A stretch of 64,000 nt of DNA from assembly GCA_035222895.1 (NCBI GenBank), contig JAVYIG010002121.1, positions 169,501-233,500 on the forward strand, given 5' to 3'. The stretch is from Strongylocentrotus droebachiensis (Eukaryota > Echinodermata > Echinoidea > Camarodonta > Strongylocentrotidae). The notes beneath the pieces are model-generated. The model saw only the letters and a list, made by a program, of their open reading frames with translations, was not told where the DNA came from and searched no databases. The position numbers and the translations under genes are program-made. The number at the start of each line of letters is the position of its first letter. Position 1 is the stretch's first letter. Below, piece after piece: positions 33,564-46,167 of the stretch.

Positions 33564-33885
33564 GCCTTTTGGTATTATTATTTTTTTTGATGACACCACA
33601 GCAACCTGGAAAAGAGTTATCACACTTTTTAAGAGGTCTAAAAGGGGGCATATGGGCTGGTTTGGCCCTCTCTTTCCCCCTTAATCTGAACCTGATGTAT
33701 TGTAGCATTCATACTATGTGAGATGTGCAGCTGATAACTGGCCTTATTCACATGAACAATCAGCGGGTGTTTATACTGTACAGGTTTACAATATTGTTTC
33801 AATTACAATTTTAGTCAAATGACTAACTGCTGCTTGTAGCTTTAATGCACACATATTGAATCTTTTTATTGCCCTCACCTCAGAG

Positions 33886-34055
33886 AAATAGGAATACCAA
33901 TTTGCTTTTAATTGCTGCCCATACATATCGTCCTTGTTTTCACGAAGTGACGGTAGTGAGGAAAATCGTAACGTAAAGTGAATGCAATTTTTTTTCACTA
34001 CCGTCACTTCGTGAAAACAGCGACGATATAGTCATGTATTGCTATTTCTCTAGGA
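33886..34055. mobile_element. fold-back element with ~37-bp arms
   Basis: The inner arms around GTTTTCACGAAGTGACGG (left, about 33936) and CCGTCACTTCGTGAAAAC (right, about 34002) are perfect for 24 bp and continue outward as ATCGTC/GACGAT. Outer arms AGAGAAATAGGAATAC (33886) and GTATTGCTATTTCTCT (34040) match 15 of 16 positions when inverted. The left side carries about 17 extra bases between inner and outer arms. There is no coding capacity. It fits a snap-back MITE; flanking duplication not resolved. Confidence 0.7.
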
Positions 34056-37000
34056 ATCTATACACATTTACTATCCATTGAAGTACTATCAAGATTGTTT
34101 TGATGATTGTTTCTATGTACTTTCAGATGATGGTAATTAATGACAGTGAAAGTAAAAAACTATTAAGTCATTAAAAGAGCAGAAAGTTATAGTTTTATAG
34201 CCTGTGGTACATGGTTGCTATGATATACTGACTGGATGCTTGCAGTGTACTTTATAGGTGTCTCTGATTTAAATTACCCTTCCCAACAACCCTTAACCCC
34301 CTTTCCTCCAAAAAAAGACATGAAATGAGAGTTAGAAATAAATATAACCTCAAATTGTTCCTAAAGCTTTAAGAAACTTTGTCTCCTAAATTTTTGTTGA
34401 AAAGCAATAGATATTAGTTTTGTAGTTCGCATCTCACCAATATGCTTTTTAGACATTCTTCACTGACTTTCTTCTATAAGTGACACCCCAACACCAATAT
34501 ATAATATTTTTTTATTTGAAATATGCAGTGTGCAGGATTGGGATGTGGAATGCAGATACAAGGAAAATACTGGGGAATTGAGATCCTGGCTTTATTTCTT
34601 TCTTATTACATATATCAAACAGAATGAAAGAATTAAGATAACATTTCTGTCTTTAAATAAATATAATTTCTGGTTGAAGAAGAGAACTGAACCAGTTACT
34701 TGGCCTTATTAGTATATTATACCTGCTGAAAATAAATTTATATCTCAAATTTCCATATATATTTTTGTTGAGTTTCCTTAACATGTACTGTTCTGAAATG
34801 AAAATGATACAGTTTATTAAGCATTTGGGAGATTATCTAGAAAGAGAAGGAGTCTTTTTTGTAAAGTCTGTATTAAAATATGAAGGAATATATCTGAGTA
34901 TTTGTCAAATTTAGAAAGTGTAAAGTCTTAGCATATTTAAAAAACCAAGCATTGAGACTTTTATTACAAGTAAAACATACTTTTAGGTTCATTCATAAGA
35001 TGAGTATGGTCCCATGTGATGCATCTTTTTTGCTGATATTTTCATTCAATAATTTGTTTAGAAGGAATTGATTATTGCTATTAAATTGTTAATACCCATA
35101 TTTGTATAGCTGAACCCATGGAGACCTGAACTTGAACTGGTGAATTTGATTATGTAGCATACACCCTCTACTGTTCAAACACTTTTAGCTGTGCTGTATG
35201 GAGCAAAAGTTCAGACCGTAAAACAGAACCTAAATGGATACTAATCAATGTGCTTGAGTCGATGACTAACAAAAAGCCCTCAACTGTTTGAAATAGGTGC
35301 ATCTATAGAGGGTAAAAGTAATGTGCCAGAATCTAGATCATGAAATAAAAATATATGCCTGATAAACATACAAGTTTTATTTTCAACCATTTTAATCTTT
35401 ATTACTACAAATGAGTTGTTTGTCTCATTAATCGTGCTTTCAAGCACTCAGGTTCTTAATCTTTAGGGATTACATCATAATCATATCCAGGTATTGGGGT
35501 GGCCTGTCAATCTCTTGAGGCATTCACAGAAGAGACATTTTACACAAATTTTTAGATAGAAATACCATATGAAGAATCATTTTAAAGTGAAATGGATGCA
35601 TGTATTGGATTAGAATATTGTTTTAAGGAATGTCTTATTAAAAAAAAAAGAATTTTGGGGGCCAGCCTTTGACATCCACTTTGTCAGCTTACGTCATGAG
35701 CATCTAAGCCTAAAGAATCACAGCTGGCTGATCATACAACACACGCTTAAGATAACCCTTTCTATTTGAATACCTTAATGCAGTTTTCAAAGGGTTCTAC
35801 AGTATGAATATAAGATTGAGAAATTATTTTTTAAATACAATTTTAAAAAAGCACACAGTCAAGGGATCAGCCATTTACTTTGTATGACATCACAGTATGT
35901 AAGCACTTCATTTTGCCTATGCACCATAGAAACCCATAGGGGAATATCAACCGTGCATTGTCATTGTCAGCCATGGGTCATCACTTTTTGATAGGATTTT
36001 TTTTTTTGGACAGTATATAGGCATGGTAGGACATTCAGAAGGATGCACGGTCAAGTAGTGTCATTTGACCAATTAGATTGCTTTCATTCTAGAAACAGAT
36101 TTATGAAGAAAGAAAAATTACCTGTCATAACGCTATAATTTCATTAGTCTGAATTGGGTATATATTGACCCTCCTTTGGTAGTGGTACCCCCATGTATCA
36201 TCAACATATGACACCAGTGGTCATCCAGGATGTCCTTGCATGGAGCCTTGTTAGACATGACAGGTGGTACCTTCTGGTGCATTTTTTCTCAGGAATTATT
36301 ATCAAATATTGCCCAATGGCAGTCACTGTACATATACAAATTACACATTACCCTTCACCATCCCCCATACAATTGTACTACAGGGCCATTGAGTCGCATA
36401 CAAGATAAACTGATGGAACACTTGCAGTAAAAAGCTGAACATCAATACTCCAATGAAGATATTGCTCTTGTGCTCCATAGCTGGAAATTAGGTGATTTTA
36501 ATATTCCTCAGAGAAAAACAGGGAGAATGAATCATTATCTTGAAGAACGTTCTTCTATTTCAAAATGAAGATATAAATTTTAGAAGGAAATGCCAGTGAT
36601 ATAGACCATTATATTTGGGTAGCATTTCTGAAGGCTGACAAGGTTGAGACGGAGGAACAGAATGCCTAGGCTGCCTGGCGGAAAGGTATGTTTCACAATA
36701 TCATTCTTGATTGTTTAGTTGAAAAGAACAGTTGTAGATTTTGAAACATATTTGAGGGTACTATAAATAATAAAGAAGATCCATTAGTTTGACAGCCATT
36801 TTTCGGCTGAGCAATACAGAAGCACAGGGAAATATGGTGACTGACATGAGAAATTTGGTATCAGAATATCTGTTCTATTTATAATTGAAGTTCCGAAAAG
36901 GCAGCTAAAATTGTATTCCCTGATATGAGTAAATGCTTGGAAAGAAAGGTATGAAGGAAAGAGGATACAACTCGATGGAGTTGTTTAACTACTTAGCTGC

Positions 37001-40000
37001 CTCATATAAAGGAAGGAAAGAGGAAGGACGATTTTGTGTTTTAAAAAAGGAATAGGACAGGGCGAATACCCTCAATGAAGGACGAGCAAAATCAAAAAAT
37101 AAGAGAATCAAGCATAAAAAAGGGGTCGATTGACCCCTTCCCCCCAAAAAAAAAATCTTACGAATAGGAGAAAAGTCACCTGATTGGCCGGGGGCAGGGG
37201 GAGGGGGTTGTTCTGCCAACCAAAAATAGGGGGTCTATGACTCCATAGATCTGCTCCATGAGAGGAAGACTGTATGATGCAGATCTGATGAGTGTCTGTT
37301 ATTGGATCTATCAGAATGTCTGTGAAGCATGTATCACCTGGAAATGTTGTCTTCCTTCCATCCTGAAGTTAGTCATGTCTTCTCCATCATCAATTCTTGA
37401 TTGATTCAGTTTCCATATCCAGTCAACAACTGGACAGTTTGTGTTTTCAGAGGTCTTTTTCATTTATTATATTTAATTTTTAATTTTATGTTTATTTTAT
37501 AACCCCTTAAGGCTTTATATAAAACAAGGAAATAGTAAAAACATTACTATATAAAATTGAACGTTTCATACAAATAAAATTTCCTTTTTCCCACAGGTTT
37601 TTTTTTGTTTTTAATTAAATTTTCACATTTTTGTCAAATTGTTTGTTTATATTTGCTGTTGAGCATTCATATAGTAAAATAAAGGTATTACAAACAAACA
37701 TACCCCCAAAGTGTCATATGATTTAGTTTCCATATTCATTGAGGCCCTGGATACAGTTTGTGTTCTCATAGATGTGTTCTTTGCAGTTTGAGTCTCTTAT
37801 TTCAAAAATAAGGAGAGTAGAAAAATGTCTGGAAAGTTGAACATGGTTTAGGATGAGAGATACATAGTAAATGCTTCAGTAGACATAACATCAGTATTTT
37901 CGTCTTCATCCAATTCCATATTTTGTAGGGAAAAACTAATAGCATCCTTTCCCTGCCTACTTGAAATAATTATTGGTATGTTCAAGTGCTTGCATGTTTG
38001 TTTGTTTTTAACAAAGAAATAAAACAATAGCAGTGATATCACATTCAAGCATTGGTTAAATAAATGCTTGATGATTAGTTTCTTCATGATTTGAGGAATT
38101 TTGGGAGCAGATTTATTCTCAGCTTCACATTGCAGTGTTAATTTCCACAAAAGTTGTTCAAATATTTCCCAGTTAGTATATCAAAGTGCACTTGAAAGTA
38201 TACTAACCTATTCAGCAAATGCTGCTGCTGATTATTTTTGTGGAAGCTAGGTTACATTTTGTCTCCCTCTCTGGGCGATAGGATGAAATCAATTAAAAGA
38301 AGAAACTGGAGTAGAATGCGGCCTGCCAAGTGACAGCACAGAAGCTTATAAAAAGAAGACAGTTTGATGGGGGATAGAAAAGGGTTCTAAATGTAGTGCA
38401 TGATAAATCTTTCTCATAAGCTATGCTCTACAATGCGGTAAGCAATTTGAAAGAGATCTGCTTTTATGTTAGATGTAATCTTCTGTTTGGGGGATGGGGC
38501 TGTGCCCCCCTCCCCCCCCCCCCCCCCCCCCCAAGGGAGGGATACCATGCATGTTACCAAAATGTCTGGTAAAGGGGTACTTTTCACGCACCAAAGTCCG
38601 GCTCGTAGTACACAAAAATCTGGCCTTGATTGACTTTACACACCGGACGTAGGGGGGTGTTTTCAAAAGGAGGGAACATGCATATGCATACCATAAATAA
38701 CACTGAGTGGGGGGGGGGGGCTGTCTGGTTAATGTTCATATGGCATTCCACATTAGTGAAATTTGTTTTTCATTGATTTTCACTTTGATTGATTTAAATA
38801 TTAATATGTCAAATTCTCATCACAACAATACCCAGTAGCAAAGAAAACAAAAGATTTTGCAACTTGAAATCAATTCCTGTTCATAATGCCACCTGCTCAT
38901 TAGTGTGTTTTACATATATTGAGTGCCCTTCTTGCCCATATCAGTTAAGATGCACCATTGATTCATACAAATCGTAAAATGTGAAGTCTTTCAAAACAAT
39001 ATTAGGAGATCTGAATTATATCAACTGCTGAAAGCCAAAAGAGCATTAATCTGTATTTAATTGACTCTTTTGAGTCGATGCCTTTCTCTCAGCAGATTAC
39101 CAAATTATTTGTTATCAATATGTCACTTATTTTATGCATTTCCCCAAGATTCATATTTTTTACTAACTTAAATTGGTTCATTCTGCATTGAACTCTAGAT
39201 CATACTCACACGTGACTCATAAGAATGTTTTACTCCACCCCACCTGGCCTTAGAGGACCTTGAATACACACCTGCCTTGGGGAGGGGGGAAGGGGAGGGG
39301 GGGGGGGCTATTGTCAGAGAGGGTATACCTTTATAGGAGTAGGTGTTGTCCAGATACAGTATGAATGGTATTAATCTTAAAGGAGTGTTCATAAACTCAT
39401 TTTTTATGATTTCACTGGCATATTTCAAAGAAAATGAAATATCTTTGTGGAAATTGATAATACAATCATATTTGAAATCATTTCTAGGTATTAAAATTGA
39501 TCATCTTTGTGAAAAAGAATACTGTGCATATTTCAATACAGTTTTCCCCTATATACACTGCTCTTAGTTATGCTCAATTATATTATCTCATCATAGCCTG
39601 TCTAATGCTCCAGGAAACTGTTGAGGAAATTTGACTGCTGTAAATAGCTCAACATTTTATGATACAAACTACGAGGTGAACAGAAGTTGTTTATCTAATT
39701 ATAGGTTGTGCAAAGTATTCCAATGCTAGCTGAATGCAGACAGACTAACATCATTAACTTGCTAGAGTTTTGCAGAAAGTGATTTATTCAGTTAACTCTG
39801 GTAATTGGCAACCAGGAAGATTGCTAATCCCAGCTAGATAAGAAAAGAGAGGAACGATGAATTAAAATGATTTCTCAATGAAATATGATACTGGTGTCTG
39901 CAATCTCATGGTTTGGTCTCAATTAAAAGTGACATCTAATGTGCAAGCAGGGCTTGAAAGGTTCATTAGGAACGAGGAAGCTTGAAACAGCATCATTTCC

Positions 40001-41040
40001 CCCGTCTTACTCAGACACTAAATTTAGTGAGGAAGATAAATGTGAAGAGTGTTTGTAATGTAAAGAGAGATTCAATTGAAAGAGTATTATCCTTACAGTT
40101 TGACAGGCTCTTGCATTTATCTGTGCACCAGCAGTCTAAATTTACAAAATTATGAAGATCATATTTTTAAATGATACGTATTTCATTACAGAGATTACAG
40201 AGGACTAATGCCCAACTTTGTGTTTAAAATATAAGTGAGCACTCCTCCAATGACTGTATATGGTACTTACATGAATGTTGCCCCTGTCCCCTAATTATAA
40301 CTGGAAACCATCAGTGCCTCATAGATAGGGTAGGTAAATACTGGGGTTAGAATAACAGAGATGCTCTATTTTTATTCTTAAGAAGTGATGACCACACAAA
40401 GAGGTGGTTTACCATGTCATGTAGAAATAAAGCTTTTCTTGAGCACATTATAAGATGAGAAGGAAATGCTCAAGGTAACTGTCATTTTGGGTTCTATTTT
40501 AAGTGACTTGAGGAAATGCACCTTGGGCCTTTTTAGTGAAACATGAAAGACAAAGCATGTTTAAGACAAAATTTCATCAAGTTTTGTGGATAGGTTGTGA
40601 ATCTGTTATCAAACATAATGATAAGATGGCTTTGAAAAACCGTTATTATTGTTTTCTATTTGGAAACATTGTCTTTGTGTTAAAACGCAACTTGTATTTG
40701 GATGAAAATGAAGTTCACTTGAAAGTTATATGTATAACTACTGTTAGTTATAGGGATGTCTTTATGGTCCTACTTCCCCCATTTTTCATAAAATTTGTTA
40801 GGATGGGAGTAGGGTCATTTTTGACATACTAATTGAAATATTGGATAAACATGAGACATTTTCACTTTTAATTACAATGGCCCATGTTATAAGGGTATTA
40901 TGAGGTTGATATGTGTTTGAGTGAGAATTAGGGCTAGGTTTGCTACGTTCAATGAGACGTAGGACTAGTAGGACGTAAGACCAATGGGATGTGTGTCTAG
41001 GGGGCAATGCATATAGAGTGATGCATACAATGTATACAAA
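34056..41040. other. AT-rich stretch with simple repeats, no supported gene
   Basis: It contains a 21-C run at about 38512-38532, G runs near 38709-38720 and 39299-39307, and the hairpin copy at 39023. A perfect AAGGGGTC-GATT-GACCCCTT hairpin lies at about 37120. An AAAG/GTATGT donor near 36685 lacks a convincing exon before it. A 49-codon frame begins near 37258 without splice support. Confidence 0.45.
39023..39097. repeat. ~75-bp hairpin family, copy 5
   Basis: Left arm AACTGCTGAAAGCCAAAAGA, right arm GATGCCTTTCTCTCAGCAGA. The inverted right arm CTGCTGAGAGAAAGGCATC aligns with the left and with the family consensus. The loop is about 35 nt. Confidence 0.7.
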
Positions 41041-41275
41041 CAATGCTCAAGCCAGAAAAGAAATACGGTCGCCATAAGTTGGTGGTCTCTGCGTAAAGAT
41101 TTGACTGTTTTTGGGGTACTTACAGGTTTCAATGAGGAATACTGTTCTACAGAAACAAAAAAGGGCTTTATATCGGCTACAAGTGGTCTTTTTGTACAAG
41201 TTCCAGTGACAAATTCCATGCTAGAGAAACGAAAAGGTCTTTATAGACAGGTGGTCTTTCTGTAGAGGTGGTTGC
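41041..41275. repeat. short diverged direct repeats (GGTGGTCTTT motif)
   Basis: The segments TAAGTTGGTGGTCTC (about 41078), CAAGTGGTCTTTTTGTA (about 41180) and CAGGTGGTCTTTCTGTAGAG (about 41250) recur at about 70-100 bp spacing, each with an AGAAAC(G)AAAA-like segment upstream. Likely part of a dispersed repeat with unclear ends. Confidence 0.4.
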
Positions 41276-41607
41276 TTAAGCAGGTTTTTAATGTAGCTAT
41301 ACTAAATTCCCATCCTCATCCAATCATCATCTACTGTGAAATTGAGTCACATCCTTAATGCACTTAAGCCTCAAGCATGCTACTTATTATTGTAGTATGC
41401 ATTAGTATCTTTTTATATTCAGATACCAAGTTTAGAATATGACAGATGGGTAGTGGCATAGATTTGGTAACCTCAACGATACAAATAGCATCTCTCATAG
41501 CCAGTGGCCATCATGATTTTTTTATGTGAGCATAATTCAAGAAACCCATCATTTGCTTGGCTGGATATTAATAATTATTAATAAATGAGAATGATAAAGT
41601 ATTAGAG

Positions 41608-41893
41608 ACTAAAGCTATGGTCACAAATCAGAGCAGCGACCGACCGATCAGTAGCCTGCTCGGTCGCTGCTTGAATTTAGGCATCGCCCAGCACCGAGCA
41701 TATTTTGGGTTGTGAGTGAAAAGTGAGCAGGCGCCGCCCAAATTTTAACTCCGCGCAAAAACTTCAGCGGCGACCGAGCGATGCCCTAAAAACGAGCAGT
41801 GCCTGGGCGGCCGCCGCCGGGCAGAACTGGTTAAAAACTCGCCGCTCGGCCGCCGAGCAGGCTACTTTTGGGTAATGTGACCATAGCATTAGT
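41608..41893. mobile_element. GC-rich terminal-inverted-repeat element, 286 bp
   Basis: The ends ACTAAAGCTATGGTCACA and TGTGACCATAGCATTAGT are inverted with one mismatch. Inside, AGTAGCCTGCTCGG and CCGAGCAGGCTACT form a second perfect inverted pair, and TTAGGCATCGC/GCGATGCCCTAA a third, so much of the element folds back on itself. It is about 60% GC in DNA of about 35% GC, with many CCGAGC/GCGACCG motifs. There is no coding frame. The flanking duplication is not clear, so superfamily is not assigned. Confidence 0.75.
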
Positions 41894-42399
41894 TAAAAGA
41901 GAATGGTGTCTTTGGAACTATATCTCCATTTGAAAACACCTAATTTTCATTAAGATGAGATACAAAATTAGAAACCAAAAACTTAAAATATTTTCTGTTA
42001 TTTACATTTTATTGATACATAGGAACCTGATCATTTGAAAGATTAATAAATATGTTATCTAATTTATATGAGTTTTCCTGAATGAAACTAAAAATTTTAG
42101 ATTCATTTTCTTTCTTTATTCTTCTTACTCTCTACACTTTATTTTTCCAAGTCTTTTACAAAGAGTTACAACAGCGATGTCAATTTGTGCTATTTGACAT
42201 CAACCAATTTTGAGAGGGGCATTCCAAACAATATGCCCTCCTCCCACCGTGACACCCCTACCTGTCATATCCAGCAGTTGTAACACATATCTATCACCAT
42301 GTCCCATGTCACTCCAAGTGAAATTTCACTCCGAGGTCCTTTCAGTCATCACAATCATATCCATTATCTATAGCATACTCATCCCAGACATAATTTCAA

Positions 42400-42545
42400 A
42401 ATCGTTTACCCCATATTTTGTTGAGAAGGGCAGACAGCGACAGCAGCTCGACGGAAACAATGATGAGACCGTCTCATGCACAAAACAGAGCAACAGAGGT
42501 GATGACTCGACCAGGCATGATTTCAACATCAGAAGGGAGTAGATA
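42400..42545 (+). other. possible exon-like segment, frame undecided
   Basis: After TTTACCCCATATTTTGTTGAG the DNA becomes more GC-rich. Two plus frames stay open: one begins KGRQRQQLDGNNDETVS, the other RRADSDSSSTETMMRPS. An AACAGAG/GTGATG donor occurs inside. Serine/acidic-rich translations like these often come from real exons, but also from CAG-rich DNA. No domain is recognised. Confidence 0.2.
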
Positions 42546-42599
42546 TCTGTGGATTTTTGTGATTTCCTCATAATTCATGTCACCGGTGTATTATGTAAC

Positions 42600-43331
42600 T
42601 TTATACTGTGAACAATGAATAGTGAGAGAACATCAGAAGATATTCTATTAATAGTATTCTAGGATATGATCTGTTTTCATGCATTACATTATTCATGTAC
42701 TAGTTTTCGGAAAACCTGAATGTAGAGTGACATGGGTGCTAGACACTATGGAAAGTTTAATCATGAGGGGCTGTGGTTTCCCCAGATGAGATACCCTTTG
42801 ACAATAGAAGATAATTTGAAGAAAAAGGATGATTGGAATACATTGTTTCTAAAGATTTAAAAGAAAGGCGCAGATAGCTGCCTGCGCACAGGTCCCTGCC
42901 ACATGTCTTGTTAGCATGTTATAAAGACAAAGTTTTTGTTCCACACACATAATGAATATGTACAGAAAATGAAATTGTGATGCTAGGCCTATATTTCTTT
43001 CAAAATAAGCTCAATTTGGAGAAAACAAAATATAGGGAAAATAGAAACTGTTATTGAACAGACTCCGTAATGAGTTCATATCCAAATGAGATTATGAAAG
43101 GTTATCTCTTGAGAATTTTGATTGATAACATGGGTTATTGCTGGTAGAATCGTATAATTCTACAACAAAATAATTTACTGCCTTTGTTGTTAAAAAGAAT
43201 GTGAACTGTCCAGTAAAAAGAAAACCTGATACGAAATATTCCATGGGAGATATTTTGAGAAAGTACTTTGAGTCTTTCAATCAGGTTTTTGTTGGATAAC
43301 TAACTTCAAAGAATTTGTCTGTGTCGACAGA

Positions 43332-43364
<33 letters not shown>

Positions 43365-45640
43365 GGCAGCCATGACCAAACAATTTAGTAGTACAATGGT
43401 TTTCTTTGAAAAACCATCAATCATAACAAATTCAAAACAAGCTATATAGATTGGCATGGATTAAGAGGGAAAGGAGCACAATTCCAATGCTCAGCTTTAT
43501 TTTTAAACCACAAAATTAGAGATTTGTCAAATGGCTAAAGACCACATTTTCCTCTTCAACCACAGTACACTGCTACATGGCAGTAGATGACAAAATCATT
43601 CCTAATCAAATATCCTAGGTAATGTCATTATTCATGTGGCTGTATTGTTTTTTTTACTTTTTGGGGGGCTATTGGTGACTTCTTCTGGAGGGATTTAACA
43701 AGAGGGAAAACGGATGCAACAAAAAGGTAATTTGGGAGATTATGCTTAATATTGTTACCATGGCAGCACTTTGTGGTGATGCAAAGTCTAGGATGTTTTT
43801 GCTTCGTTGTGGGTGCAAACCATATACTTTTTGTATAGAAATACAGATCAATTTCAGGTTCTGTATATTTTGTTCATCAGTGGTTTGTATGAGAACTTAG
43901 GATTTCAAGTCATCACAGACATGAAATGTAAAGAATATTAAATATAAGGTGACCCAACATTCGCTCTGGTTTGCTCCAGGCTTTATTTCAGCATTAGAGT
44001 TAGGTTTAGTGTTGGGGTTAAAGTTTGGCATAGCGTTTGGACTATCAGGAATCTGATTCGTGTAAGATATTCACTCTAGAACTATTGTTGTCAGAGTATG
44101 TGTCTTGGTACCTTTTATGAGTTTGATTATAGCTAGTTTAAATTTTGTCAAAGCCATTTTCGTTTGAAAAATGAGGATTATTCAATGATTTTGTTGTTGT
44201 TCCTCTATATGTCACTTTAAAAACAATTAATCTGTTGCTCCTAAGCTTTGGGTATGTTTGCTGGCAATTAGCACTGAATTTTCATGAGTAATTAACTCAC
44301 TGACTTCTCAATTCTGCTATTCTCTTATATATGAATTCCGGAACTACTGATTGCTGTTGGCATCTGTGTTACTTGGTTTGAAACTTTGAAATCAGCTTAT
44401 TGCTAGAAATCATTGAAATAAATGTAAAAAGACAAGAATATGTAAACCTAGTCAAACATAACCTGGTAACTTTGACATTATGATAAAGTGTGTTATTGTT
44501 TGATGAAGGAATTCTGAAGTTTTCTGAAAACTTGCCTTGATGTCCATTAACATTTACTCAGCTTTTTCACACTCTTTACACCATTAAAACAAAATCTGTT
44601 CTCAGCAGATTTCTTGGCATACATGCAACAAAGCCTCATAAACACCAGAAGTGTATTAATAACTCAATTGTTACTGAGGGGATTATTCAATTGGGTAATT
44701 TCTGGCTAATTCAATCCTAAACTCCCCCCAAATCATAAAACATATATTCTTCTCAATATGAGTCACAATCCATGATTATAGAAGATGCTTCTCTATTGTC
44801 ACATGCTATTTTTAGCAACAAATGTTCTAAAATCAGATTATTAGGACAATTTTCTTTGTCATCTTCTTATTTTTAGATAAAAGATTTCAAAACATTACAT
44901 TGTTGGGTATGAGTTCCATGAGAGGAGCATCTTCAAGGAGCATTTGTGTTGATAATTGTAGTTTCTTTTGATCAGTATGCTATTGGAGGAAAAAGAGGCT
45001 GTTTGTATATGCGATTGACAGGTACAGCTTTAGGATGATTAATAATGTCATAAAATTAAAAGCACAGACCTGCATAGCTTCATGTATATATTCATGTTAT
45101 TATAAACATAATTCTTATCAAGAACACTATCCCAGTCAGTCTTCAGCCAGTTTCATATAAAATATTCTGGATTGATCTGCTTTTTGGGGTACAATTTGTG
45201 GAAATTTCGCTATATTATTTTGTCACGTACAGGCTGATATTATCTTCAATTATTTTTCTTATTTTTTTTTCTATTTCTAGTTTCAGCTTTTATTCAACCA
45301 CATTCAATAAGAACTTTGAAGGATGTTTAGCACCCTTTGCTATTACTAGCAGTTTATGTTAGAGTAGTGCTATGTACTAGCCAATAGATTAATTAAGAAA
45401 TTAACATTTACAGGATTCTCTTGCCTATTGATATTACAAAATATAAAACTTCCCCCATTGCATGTCTTTTCTACTTATCTATCAATTATCAATGTTCTAT
45501 GTTAGTCGCATCATGTGTTTCTAGAACGTGGTAATGTCACCTTCACTTTGGTCACAAGCAATTAAGTATCTAAATTGGAAAGCAATTTTCTTTAAATAAC
45601 TCTGAGGTTTACTGGAAAATTTGTTTTGACAATGCACCCA
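42600..45640. other. AT-rich stretch without recognised features
   Basis: No exon with good signals. Besides the microsatellite at 43338-43364, only a degenerate GTTAGG/GTTGGGG-like patch (43995-44040) stands out. Confidence 0.5.
43338..43364. repeat. (CT)n microsatellite
   Basis: Thirteen or so uninterrupted CT dinucleotides followed by GGCAG. The combination looks like a splice acceptor (polypyrimidine then CAG), but the downstream frame is short and AT-rich. Confidence 0.9.
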
Positions 45641-45648
45641 ACAGTTTT

Positions 45649-45676
45649 GATAACATATGTTATAACATACGTTATC
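45649..45676. repeat. 28-bp near-perfect palindrome
   Basis: GATAACATATGTTA followed directly by TAACATACGTTATC. The halves are inverted with one mismatch and no spacer. It lies next to the GA-rich tract at 45680-45745. Confidence 0.8.
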
Positions 45677-45679
45677 CAA

Positions 45680-45747
45680 GAGGGAGAGAGGGAGTGTGTG
45701 CATGCATGAAAGAAAGAGAGAGAGAGAAAAAAAAAAGAGAGAGGGGG
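45680..45747. repeat. (GA)n-rich tract
   Basis: GAGGGAGAGAGGGAG, then AAAGAAAGAGAGAGAGAG and AGAGAGAGG with A interruptions. Simple sequence. Confidence 0.85.
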
Positions 45748-46080
45748 CAGGGCAATAGAGAAAACTTGATAGTTGGAAAAAAGGGTAGAGACAGGCATAT
45801 TAATATCTTTGAATACCAGAAAATCAAAGAAAACTTGTCATCACTTAATTAAATTTTATCTTTTTATTCTTCTAAGAGATGCAACTAATTTTAATTAATT
45901 TCTTACATACAGACCTCAGTTATATGAGATCATTGACCTTTATCTTTCATACTGTCTTCAAATTGGCAATAAAGTATTCAGCATATAGAATTGAACCAAA
46001 AGACATTTTGATGGTATACATGTTAATATATTTTAAGTTTATGTGCACTATCGCCTCTGTCAAAACTGATTATCTCAATG

Positions 46081-46135
46081 TAGTTAAGATATGTGTGACT
46101 CAATGTATGGTAGTTAAGATATGTGTGACTCAATT
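46081..46135. repeat. tandem duplication, two 25-bp copies at 30-bp spacing
   Basis: TAGTTAAGATATGTGTGACT followed by CAAT occurs at 46081 and again at 46111, identical. Confidence 0.9.
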
Positions 46136-46167
46136 AAGCTTTAAAATCCTAATTCACTAATAAGACA

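Noticed and set aside
33326-33721. 131-aa plus frame and 96-aa minus frame overlapping it.
   Set aside because: Both frames run through low-complexity and inverted-repeat DNA. The composition is not protein-like, there is no domain, and no splice sites frame the region.
36600-36690. Exon ending in GGCGGAAAG/GTATGT.
   Set aside because: The donor is good, but upstream sequence lacks an acceptor and all frames are soon interrupted. It could only be a non-coding first exon, with no promoter evidence.
42210-42542. 110-aa plus frame as a full gene.
   Set aside because: The first two thirds are AT-driven and hydrophobic without signature. Only the last third looks exon-like, and two frames compete there.
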